This document shows positions 22,601-34,600 of a DNA stretch of 64,000 nt, piece after piece. The position numbers were made by a program, and so were the translations under genes. The stretch comes from Aporophyla lueneburgensis (taxonomy: Eukaryota; Arthropoda; Insecta; Lepidoptera; Noctuidae): NCBI GenBank assembly GCA_932294355.1, contig OW028761.1, positions 13,403,017 to 13,467,016 of the forward strand, read 5' to 3'. Every line of letters starts with the position of its first letter. Positions within the stretch are counted from its first letter, which is position 1. The notes beneath the pieces are model-generated. The model made no database searches. It had not been told where the DNA came from and worked only from the letters and a program-made list of their open reading frames with translations.

Positions 22601-25600
22601 TTACATAGATTTATTTCCATAATATTAAAACAAAAAAAAAAAACAATTTGATATGTTGCGCTCGCGCAACATGGGAAAAAATGAGTTAATACTGTCTATC
22701 TATCAAAAAATTATAACTATGTAATAAAATGTTTTGTTCTCATGTTCCTACGAGCCTCTTTTTCTCATGCTATATAAGGTGTATCTATTCATACACGAAA
22801 TATTTTAAGAGGTACACCTGCAGGTGGTAAAGAAGCTATAGCAACGAAAAAAAACATTTTTCTAAGCGTTTTTTTTGTTTAATTTAAAATTTATAAATTT
22901 TTTGACGCACATAAGAAATACTGGCTCCTTATTTTTTACGGCCCGAGACACTGCGGCCATGCTCGTGCCGTCCGGTCGTCGCCCTCGCAGCGTCAGGCGG
23001 GCCATTCATAGAATTTGCAGTAAAGATTTTATGCAAAACGTCTCAAGCAGTATTAAAATTATAATAATTACGAAAATTCGAAATCGCTTAGATAAAAATT
23101 TTCTTTTTACTTCTATAGCTTCTTTACCACCTACAGGTGTACCTCTTAAAATAAAAAGGTGTGTAAATTGATTTCGTAGAAATTATATTTAAATACAAAT
23201 TACATTTTGTTTTTTTGTCTTCCAAAAAAAAAACATAACTTTATGTTTAAGTTGATTATCGATAAAGTTGATTATTGAAAACACGAATAAAACGACATTT
23301 TCTAAAAATGAATCCTAGCTATTGATTTATCGCCCCCAAAACCCCCCGTATACTAAATTTCATGAAAATCGTTGGAGCCGTTTCCGAGATTTAGATTATA
23401 TATTTATATACAAGAATTGCTCGTTTAAAGATATAAGATACTAGCTTTTGCCAGCGGCTTCGCCCGCGTGGAGGTCGGAAATTATCCAGCGGGAACATAC
23501 TACCGGGATAAAAAGTAGCCTATGTCCTTTCTCCGGCTCTAAACTATCTGTGTACCAAATTTCATTTAAATCGGTTCAGTAGTTTTGAATTGTATTTTTT
23601 CTGGACGTGATTTTGTAAATCTTTTGAGAATAATAAAAATGTGTAAAACCGTAACTTACTTTCTATAATGCGGCGCCAAGGCGGCGAGGTTCCCGTCGTC
23701 CCTCCGGGCGGCCGAGGGTAGCGCTCGGAGTACTTTGGCCCAGAAGGTTCGCTGGCGGCAGTGCGACGAACACACGCGGCTTATGAACCGGGATATCAGC
23801 GTCTGTGGGAGGGGAAAGGGGGTTGTTTATCTCCCATCAAAAACATAAATGTGAAATAAGAGCCAAGTTCAATATTATGATATATGCCTTGGTTGTTGAC
23901 TTCCACGACAAAGGAAGTGAGATCTAAATGGGTTCCAAGTTCACTGGTCAGTCCTGAAAATTATTTATAACTACATAAAATATCATTTCTTCTTATAACT
24001 TAGGATAATATATTGTAGCCTAAGGTCTGAGTTGACTAGTTTTCATAAGTCATCTGGAACTCGGTTAGAGTTTTGATCTATAGGTCAGTCAGTGATAAAA
24101 CTGACGATTTTTGGACGTTAATATCTAAGTAACCGTTTGAGTTGTGTTTATGAAATTTGGAGCACATATGTATCTCGCAAGTCTCACCTCACTATATGAG
24201 CGAAATTTGACATGTTTACGTGAAACAGTTTTTGAGTTATGAGGGAGTCAAAAGTGGCTCCAAATGGTTCGTGTAATATTACACACGGTGCTGCTCGCCA
24301 GTTCTGTTACTTGAACTTGGCTTGACACGCTACCGCGTGTCTACATTGTCTCCGTGTTAGCAGGAGTTATGTTAGAGTTACTGATGTGCCGGATATCCGT
24401 ACCCGCGGTTATCCGAGGGAGAAGGATCCATATCATCAGCAACCCACAATGTTCCCACTGCTGGGACACTGTCCTCCTCTCGGTGACAGGGAGTGGGCCA
24501 TAATCCACCACGCGGGCCCAGTGCGGGTTGGTGGATGTCACATGTCTTCGAATTTTTGGTTCTAAGACATGCCGTTTCTCCATAATGTTTTCCTTCAACG
24601 TTTTTAGAGCAGTAGCGGTGAAATTATTATTTGGCGATATATTATTAGTACGATTTAAATATTAGTAGGATTTATAATATTAGTAGGATTTATAATATTA
24701 GTAGGATTTATAATATTAGTAGGATAGAATTAATAAAATAGTAACTCACCCGGCCCTTCCTAACCGACAGCATCTGTTGAACTCGATCGCTATGTAAAAC
24801 GCCCGCGAACATCTTGTTAACCAACTCCTCCTTGTCCTCGTCTAGAAGATTCTTCGTGGGCACCGGCTTCTGATTCACTGCTAAGTTTACCACCTGACGG
24901 AGAGAAGAAAGTAATCAGAATCTACACTAATATTATAAAGCTGAAGAGTTTGTTTGTTTGGTTGAACGCGGTAATCTCAGGAACTACTGGTCCAAATTGA
25001 AAAATTCTTTTCGTTTTGGGTAGCCCTTTTATTGAGGAAGGCTATAGGCTATATAACATCACGATACAATCAAATGTGGCGGAGCAGCAACGAAAAATGG
25101 ATGAAAACTGGCAGGCAATTCGATGCGACGGGGAGGGTCAGGGGAGCAAAAATTTGACGCGGCCGAAGTCGCGGGCAGAAGCTAGTTAGCTTATAATGTT
25201 CCCACTGTTTCCGTGTGGTGCCGGACATAAAGAATAGCACCATCCCATTTCTTCCCGTGGGTGTCGTAAAAGTAGACTAAGGGACTTATTCGAGAATGGG
25301 CAGCAGCGTTCTCTATGCATTTTACCACCATACTGCGATCGACAATCCACCAAGCGTGGCGATTGTGGCGAAGCCCCCCAAATTGGGGGAGGCCTATGTC
25401 CAGCAGTGGACGTCTTACGGCTGAGGTGATGATGATGATGTTGGATAATTCGTATTTAATCCACTTTTCTTTACTCACTGCTATTGACCTGGCTAGTAGT
25501 GGTATACGAATAAGTGCAGGGATCTACCCTGCACTTATCAGAACTAAAAAGTGAAAAACTAAAACTTTTTGCAAAACAAAAAAAAACAATCAACTTCCAA

Positions 25601-28600
25601 AAAAACGCTACAAAGTGAAAAGTAATTTTCACTCTGTAGTATTTTTTTTTTAAGAATTCGTTTGTTGTTTTTTTTACTTTTCTTACCTGTCTTTTGTCAA
25701 TACTCTCGGACTTGGGACTGTCTTGCTTAGGCCTCCGCTGTACTGACTCGATATTCTTCAGGAATAGATTGGACACGTCTTGCTGTTCGTTCTCCGCTTC
25801 CTTCTGCGCTGCCTCTAGCTGCTTCTGTTTTTCTTCTCTTTCCTAAAGATAAGAAAACATTATTAATGCATGACCGATCAAAGTATCTTAGTAGTAGTCT
25901 TTGTATTCGGCCAAAAAAAAAACAATAACTCGGTTATATTTTAATTACAGACGAAGTTTCGGTCAAGCCTGGTGTAGTATTAACTGTCTGTAAGCTACAT
26001 CTTATGTATATTTAGATAAAATCACGTGTCACGATGTATGTTAAAGGTAAACTCTGAAACTACTGAATTAGTTTTTAATCAAATTTCGTCACCATCCGTA
26101 ATTTGGCCTTACTTAAAAGATAGGATTGGTTTTTATCACAATTATTGTCCTCTATATATGCAAAACAAATGTTTATTATACGACAATCAACAGAAAGAAC
26201 CAATCAATACACACTGTATTGATTGGTTCGTTCTATGAATTCCTAATAGATGGCGGTTTAAGTTAATTCATCGTATCGTTTGATATCTAGGTTGCGTAGA
26301 CTTTCACTAGATTGCGCTGGGTTTCAATTTCTAGATAATCTATTTCTTTACTTGGTATAAAACTAAATCGGTTCGCACGTTTGTTCGCTTATATTTTTGA
26401 AAATACGCAACAGATTTGACTGCGGTTTTCAGAAATAGACAAACTTGATTCCAAATTAAGGGTTAGAAGTTTAATACGCGGGCGTAATCGCTGGAAAAGC
26501 TAGTAATCTATACTAATATTATAAATGGGAAAGTGTGTATGTCTGTTAGTCCATCTTTCACGGCAAAACGGAGTGACGAATTGACGTGATTTTTCAAGTA
26601 GAGATAGTTGAAGGGATGGAGAGTGACATAGGCTACTTTTTGTCTCTTTCTAACCCCCACTTACCTAAAATGGGGGGTGGAACGCACTAATCTCAGGAAC
26701 TACTGATTCGATTTGAAAAATTCTTTTTGAGTCAGGTGGCCTATTTATTGAGAAAGACTATAGGCTATATAACATCAAGCTACGATCAAAAAGAGCGGAG
26801 AAGCAACAAAAAAATGAACGAAAACTGGCAGGCTGCGATGCGACGGGAAGGGTCAGGGGAGCAAATTTTTGACGCGGACGAAGTCGCGGGCAGAAGCTAG
26901 TATAATATAGTTATATCAACGTACCTTCAGTATAAGCGCGTTGGATATCGCCAGCGGGTCGTTGAGCTCCTCTAGCCTCAACAATATGAGATATAGCGCT
27001 TCTATGTCTAGTAGTAACTGTTTCGTCCGTTTCATTTCTCTTGGAACCTGCAAAAGTTAAAAACATTATATTAATAACTAGCTTTTGCCCGCGGCATCGG
27101 CCGTGTGGATGACGAAAATAAAAATAAAAATCAATCGTCAGCGGAAACACAAATTTTGAAGAATTTATTTTCAAAACATTCAGAAGTGAAAACAAAACTT
27201 CCACCCCCTATTTCATCCCTTTACGATAAGAGTTTGATAAAAATCCTTCCTTAAATGACGCTCTCGTACTCATAATCTACCTATGTGCAAAATTTTATCT
27301 TCGTAAGTCCAGTATTTTTGGAGATTTCGTGATTAATCAGTGATCGGATGAATGTATAAAATGAGTGACCTTTCATTTTTATATATATAATCCCTGTGTT
27401 CTCTGTAGACACAGGTAGGAGCGATAGTACATTCCTATTCAGCCCGTTATATAGTAATTCCTATGTAATCAACATCATTTCAGCCGAAAGACGTCCAATG
27501 CTGGACATAAGCCTACCTCAATTTGGGGGGTTTGCCATAATCGCCACGCTTGGCAGGCGGGATGGCGATCACAGTATGGTGGTAAAATGCATAGAGAACG
27601 CTGCTGCCCATTCTCTAGTAAGTCCCTTAGTCGGCTCTCACGGGCAGGTGAGATGGTGCTAATCTATACGTCCGGAACCACACGAATTGACGCCCTAACC
27701 CGAACTACGGAGTTCAGGTTAGGGCGTCAATTCGTGCCTCCCGAGAGCTTAGCGTGTAGTCGCATAGTTTTTTTTTAAGACATAGGTAAGCCCGGTTAAG
27801 CAGCCGACAACCTAGGTTGACCTGCTCGATGCCATTCCCAAAAGGACTATAAATAAACTCCTGAACTAATGTTTTCGCAGGCAGTAGGAGTTGAGCGAGC
27901 GTGTCTCTGCAGCGACTGACTAAGCTACACACTCCTACTCCTGAACACGAGTGTGTGAGAGATTACGATATATGTGAAAAACTTCACTTCGTCAAGCAAG
28001 GGTGGTCGGGGGGACCACGCTGCTAAACGCTTATCTATATTGAAAGATGGGTGCAAAGCTTGAAGGCGAAGACAGTACAAACAATTAAGAACCATTTAAG
28101 CCATGGTTGTTTTAGAAGAAGTGTTAACATTTATTTTTTAACCGTGCTTGTATTAGTGATCACGGCAGACATTTTGAACATGAAAAATAAATAATTTAAA
28201 TTCAAATGTTGTTGTAATTAGTCTGCCTAAAATTTAAAATTTCTCCCTCAAATTGGTTTGTAGGTCCTAATTTCAATAACTTGTAAGATATCCGCGTAAA
28301 TGATACAGAAAAGAAAAAAAAGAAAGAGCAACTATCAAGCATGTTTTCAAAATGGTTTGAACAAAAAAAGCACCTCCGTTTACAAAAAGTAATTATGAAT
28401 TTCGAATTTTTTTATGATCTTTAAATGTCTGTAAAAAAAAATGTCTAGCAATACAGAGGCCTAAAACATGTTTTGCGAGATTGCTAATACATTACTTTAA
28501 TAAAATAAATTAAAACTGAATTCATTTATCACTCAATATGGCCATAAATAAACAGTTTAGTAAAAAAAATTTGAATATTCAAAAAAATCATAAAAGTTAG

Positions 28601-31600
28601 GTTAAAAAAAAATGTTAACACTTCTAAAATAACCATGGCTTAAATGGTTCTTAATTGTCTGTACTATCTTCGCCTTCAAGCTTTGCACCCATCTTCCAAT
28701 CACCCTGTATAAAGTTTCCTACTATTTATATTACCTCAGTAGGATGCGTAGTGCTGGCAACACTGGACGCGCGAGACATGCGCGACGGAGCGGTCTCGTT
28801 ACCGACCACTTCAACATCAATTATCTTACGAGGGGCCGTCACACTGCCACACTGAAATGAATACACAAATCATTATTATGTTAAAATTATTTGGTTCATC
28901 GTTCAGGTTAAGCTACGCTTGCCGCGGTTGGCCCGTGGATGGGTGACCATCTTTCCATACCAAGACCCTTCCATGCCTCGGAAAGCACGTTAAGCCGCTG
29001 GTCCCGGCTGTCTTTCGTAGATCTTAGACAGTCGTTACTGGTCGTCAGAAGCCAGAAATTCTGACAACCAGTCTTACCAAGGGGTATCGTATTACCCAGT
29101 AACTGGGTTGTGGAGGTCAGATAGGCAGTCGCTCCATGTAAAATACTGGTGCTCAGCTGCATACGGTTAGTCTGGAAGCCGACCCCAACATAGTTGGAAA
29201 AATGCTGGGCAAATGATAGTAACCGACGAGAAAAACAACAAATTTTTTCTTTTGCACGATTTTTTTTGTGAGCGGAAAATCATCAAATGGCGTCTCCCGC
29301 TCTGGGTGAAGCGTTAAGGCGTGTCAGACTTTTACTGACTAAAACCCACCCGTGTTCCTTCAGTTGCCTGTGCCAGGCCACGGTAACTCTTTGGAACAAA
29401 TCTCGTGACCCTGGCAGGTTCTATTGCAGGCTGCGCTGACGTTCATACTCGGTGACCAATTTGGAGAAACGAAATGTTAATTTATGTAAGTAGATTTTAT
29501 AAGAAACTTTTACATGTAACTATTTTGGTGGTCAATATTTTATAAACTAGATGGCGCCAGCATTTCCTAATTGACTTTTCCCTGAGAAGAAATGCCGAAA
29601 AAAACTCATGAGGTCACTCTTTAACACGTTGTGGGACGCACTGCATTAGCAGTTGATTTTTCGATGTTTGAAAATGACAGTACGGGCATCACCGTAAACT
29701 TTTAAACTCTTCTGAACTAAGGTACGGGCAATACAGTGAAATTTCGTATAGAGGAATAACATGCCATGCAGGCATAATTATATGACACTACGGCTATAAC
29801 CGGCTTACGGTTATGAAAGAACTGTCTAAGGTTACAGCAGTGGTCGTAACTTGTATGGGCAATTTTACTGCCATATCACATAATTTGAAAAAGTCGGTAC
29901 CGTCCCGCAACGTGTTAAGTCCAAACATGAAATTATGAGAATTTTGGATTTGGACAGGCGATTATTTAAAATTGTTTGAATCCGTTTCAACTAGAAGCCG
30001 ACCCCAAAAATAGTACAGCAAAGGCTAGGACTAGACTACGAAGTAAATTTTAGAGTTAACAATTACCTGTAACTTTCCCAGCGAATTCTCAAACTGCGTG
30101 GGAACATAAGTGCGTGGGGTGCCGCTGTCTTCACTCGTAGAATTATGTCGATTGGAGTTATGACGCTCCCTGTGTGTATGCGTCTCTTGTTTTACACCTA
30201 GCAACAGGAAAAAAGCATTATAATAACTACGAAAAATATAAATTGAAAAGTATTGTTACGTAGATCGTAAAGCCTAGAAACATCACGCTAACTCCATCTC
30301 AGAAAGGGGCAGTGTTACGTAAATCGAAAAATCTAGAAACGTAACGCTAACTCCATCTAAGGACGGGGCAGTGTTCGAAACTACTAGAAACGACACGATA
30401 ACGCCATCTGTTATCAAGCAGCAAGTACTACACTAACAATTGTACCACGGAGCAAATACAAAGAGATGTTGTAATTAGATTTTCCTAAGAAACAACGCGT
30501 GACATTTTGCGGGGTGCGGGGTGTTAGATCCCGCCCACTTCTTTATTTTCCATCTACCGGTTAATAGCAAAACTAGGTGCTCGTACCGACAATTTTGCTT
30601 TTGTAGTTATTTATCTATCTCATACTAGATGTCACTACGTGCAGGAGGCAACAGGGTCGTACTCAGAATTTGCGTACCAGGGAGTACTTTGTTTTTTACT
30701 CAACTTAATACGTATTTTTTTACGAAAAACAATAATTTTAGAATAAAAATATTTTTGATGCATGACGAAAGAAGATAATCAGTGTGTCTCTTATTTTTAA
30801 ATGACAAGCATTAAACATAAACATTTATTTTTCAAAACATCTATATTTCACACACAAATAAAAAAAACACATTTTATATACAACTAATTGACATCAACAA
30901 AGAAAGCAAAAAGAACATACGAAATGTAGTGGTTAAAAACAGACCGGGAAGCACTGTCCGCTGCTCACAGTGCAATATGTAAACATATGCAGTGGCAAAG
31001 CAGTGGAGAGACCCACCTATTCGAGAACACGCTTATTATAATGTTGCTACTGGACCTAACACGACCGTATCATCGCATACTGCCAAAGTCTTAAAATTTC
31101 AACCAGACGCAAAATGTTCACTTCTCAGAATGTCAACTTCTTAGAATATCCAATCCGCATAATGTCAATTTCTCAAAATGTCGATTTCTCACAATGACAA
31201 ACTCGTATGAAATAAAAATCACTTTTCACTTTCCATTTATGAGACAGTCACGGCACATTTGGTAAAATAATTAGAATCCGATTACGACCCTGTTTTTTAT
31301 ATTTATGTTTGTTGTTCATGGTTGACGATAGATGGCGGCCTGTTGACATAATGATATAAAAACCACGATAAAAACTAGAAAAACAATATTTAGGCGATTG
31401 AAAGGTTTTTGGGAATTAATTTTGAATAAATTTCAGTACATACAATTATTGAAATATATTAATACTGAGCTTTACGTGCCTAAATAATTTTAGTACCCAT
31501 GTCACAAAGTGTCGCCATCTAATGTCGGGTAGAATTATATTTGGAAACACCGAAGTTATGACATTTTTCTAGAAGATTTTTTATAAATTACGTTTAAAAT

Positions 31601-34600
31601 TACTTACAAATGAAATGTGATACCATTCATAGCATCAGAACGTCTATCCGAGTAGTTTTTATAAGATAGAACACAACACTTCATTCTTATTTTTGTCTAG
31701 CGCGAATATATTGAACTTTTACTTAGTTGTGCACAGGACGAACGCTAACAATACACTGACTAAGGCCACGCCTACTTGATGACGTCAGGACCAAGTTGAA
31801 AATCACAGTGCACAGTTGTTTAGGCCGACTCCTCTTTGTATTTGCTCCGTGCAATTGTACATAGGCGCCAACGCCATCTATTGTCGAATAGCGGGATTAA
31901 ACAGTAAACAGTTCGCTCTCGTAAGGCCTGGATTGCGTTTGGCGTATTTTCTTTCTTTTTTTTCTTTTCTAATAACTCACCTCCACTATAAAACGGATGA
32001 TTCTGTTGATTCGCCTTATGTGCCTCTTTGACACCTTCCTTTTCTTTGCTGGCTTGTCGCTCTAAGAACACCTGGAAAATATAATATTGAGATTTTAATA
32101 ACTGGGATATGGAGGTCAGATAAGTAATCAGTACATGTAAAAAATAAAAGAAAATATACAAAAAATACAGATCCAAGGACACCGACTTCCGAAATTAAAG
32201 TTTTTTTTTTCACTTTGCAGTGTCTTGTTTGATGTCGGTTTCAGTTTTTATCTACCCCGCGCACTAAGAAGATTGACAACAATGAGTCACAAAGAAAGAA
32301 ATGGGGTGGTGTTATTCTTTACGTCCGGCACAAGGTACGTGAATAGACTTTAGTAAAATAAGGTCTAGTTACTCACCGTATAATAAAAATCATGTATGTA
32401 CGGAGTGCCTGTATTTAGCTGTAGCATCTGAATGTTGATAAGCCATTGTTTCTCTCTGAGGGTCATCAAACCCGCGTAGTCGTCGGTATCGCTTCCGCTG
32501 GCATCGTCGCCATTCATTGAGTGCCTGAAAATGGATAATTTTGTTTTAAGGGGGAAATATTCAAAGATGTCACATAACCAGTGATATATTATATTTACCT
32601 AATGTTACTATTTAGCTGTGAAAGCATGGAAGCGGCTTCGTATTTTTTTATTAAAGCCGGGTTTCTTGAAACACATTTATTTAAAATTAATGTTTAACCC
32701 CAGATGCAAATACATAAATACATATATGTGTAGGGTGGTATGTGTTAGTTTAAACAACACACAAAACACGTTAATAACGCGAATTCCATATTAGCCAACA
32801 TTTCAACTTTAGGTGAATATGCACCTGAATATCCGATCTCTAATTATGACAAACCATTATAATTATAATATGTTATTCAACAAATTAATAATTTAAAAAA
32901 ACTCACCGATTATTATAAGTCCCGTTGACCCTCTGATTATTAAACATCGGATGACTGAACTGACTATTAGTAAACACATTACTTCTATTATTTAACATCG
33001 GGTGATGGTTCGCGTTATGAAAACTATTATTGAACTGTAACATCGGATGTGTATTCTGTATAAGCTGAACCAAATTCTGTGACGTCAGGCCTTGATTCTG
33101 TTTTGAATTATTATAAACCCGACTTTTCTGAACTTTTTGATCTTTCTGTTGCTGTTGAGCTGCCTTTTGTATCGGATTCTTGTTCTGTGGCGAGTTGTTG
33201 AGTTGGTTCATATGGTTCAATTGGTTGCTCGGAGATTGTTTGATGTTGTTTACGGGTTGGGGCTGGTTCTTTATCAGCATTGGTTGGTTGATCATCATGT
33301 TTGGTTGACTGATTGGCTGCTGCTCCGGTTTTGTTGGCATTGTGGGCTGGGAAAATAAAAATAGGTTTATAAAGTTTGACTGGCCTGTTAGTCTAGTGGT
33401 TAGTGACCCTGACTGCTAAGACTGAGGTTGTGGGTTCGATTCCCACCCAGGACAAATATTTGTGTGGTGAGTACAATCAATTGTTCTGTGTTTGGGTGTA
33501 ATTTAACTATAATATGTATGTATTTAGAAATATATAAGTATATTTATCAGTTATCTGGTTGCCATAGTACAGGCTCTGCCAAGTTTGGGATCAGATAATG
33601 GTGTGTAGGTTGTCCTAAGGTATTATTATTATTATTATAAGTAAAGATCTTGCGCTACACATTTTTATTTTTACTTTTTAGCTGTGGTATCTACCTGGCA
33701 CTAATTCGTATACCACTACTGGCCAGGTCAATAGCAGTGTCAGGAAGTATTAGAACATCATCACGATAAACAAAGTGTATTATAAAAATAGGTGCAAGCG
33801 ATTTTCGTCCTTATTGACTTTGGTTAAAAATCGCTATTTTAAACATAAACAAGGTATATAGAGCAGATAAGTAAACTAAAATAAAGCAATAAAAATAATG
33901 TCCATAAACCACTAAAATCGTTTAAATACGTGTTATTGAAGTTAACGCAGAAACTACCAAAGCTAAGTCAATACAATTTATATAGGACCACTCCTGAAGC
34001 ATAACCTATTAATTAAAAAAAAAATGAAATCGACCCACAATTGCGAGATATCGGTGAAAATATTTTTTTTTAAACAGTGGAACATTGAACCTCCTCCTTT
34101 TTGGAAGTCGGTTAATAAAACTTAAAAGTAAAGAAGAATGAAAATAAGTTGGATACTTACTCGAAAATTTGGGTTATATTGTGGCATATTTGAGTTAAAA
34201 CTTTGTCTCTGCATATTAATACCAGGGGGCGGCGCTAACATCCTCGGAGGCTGACTCATCATATGCTGAAACTGATTCATGCCAGGAAACTGGTTACCAT
34301 TCGGGATCATCTGGTTCTGACCCATCTGGTTATGATTAGGACCCATCTGGTTATGATTTGGACCCATCTGGTTATGATTCTGACCCATCTGGTTATTAGG
34401 TAAATGATTGCTCATTTGGTTCATACTCTGACCCATTGAAGGTATGTTTTGTCCCATTTGATTCGGATTCTGACCCATATGGTTAACATTTTGACCCATT
34501 TGACTCATTTGATTCACGTTTTGCCCCATCGGGTTCATATTTTGTCCCATCTGATTAACACTTTGATTCATCTGATTCATACTCTGCCCCAACTGCCCCA

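Larger units (their letters stand above)
17034..25927. repeat. Right copy of the segmental duplication (ancestral position in Patr-1)
   Basis: Collinear with 1-8816 and continuous with upstream Patr-1 exons, so this is the copy used by the complete gene. Relative to the left copy it has a ~502-base insertion at 22015-22516. It lacks the right end of the inverted-repeat element near 23152, the end of a Helitron near 23587 and most units of the minisatellite at 24646. Confidence 0.95.

Noticed and set aside
28909..28960. 5S rRNA gene
   Set aside because: Only the internal-promoter-like half is similar, it is diverged and it continues into a repeated SINE body.
33387..33460. tRNA gene (also at 40857 and 42395)
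   Set aside because: Promoter boxes look tRNA-like, but the arms do not pair as a functional tRNA and each is followed by a shared ~170-310 base body, so these are SINE heads.
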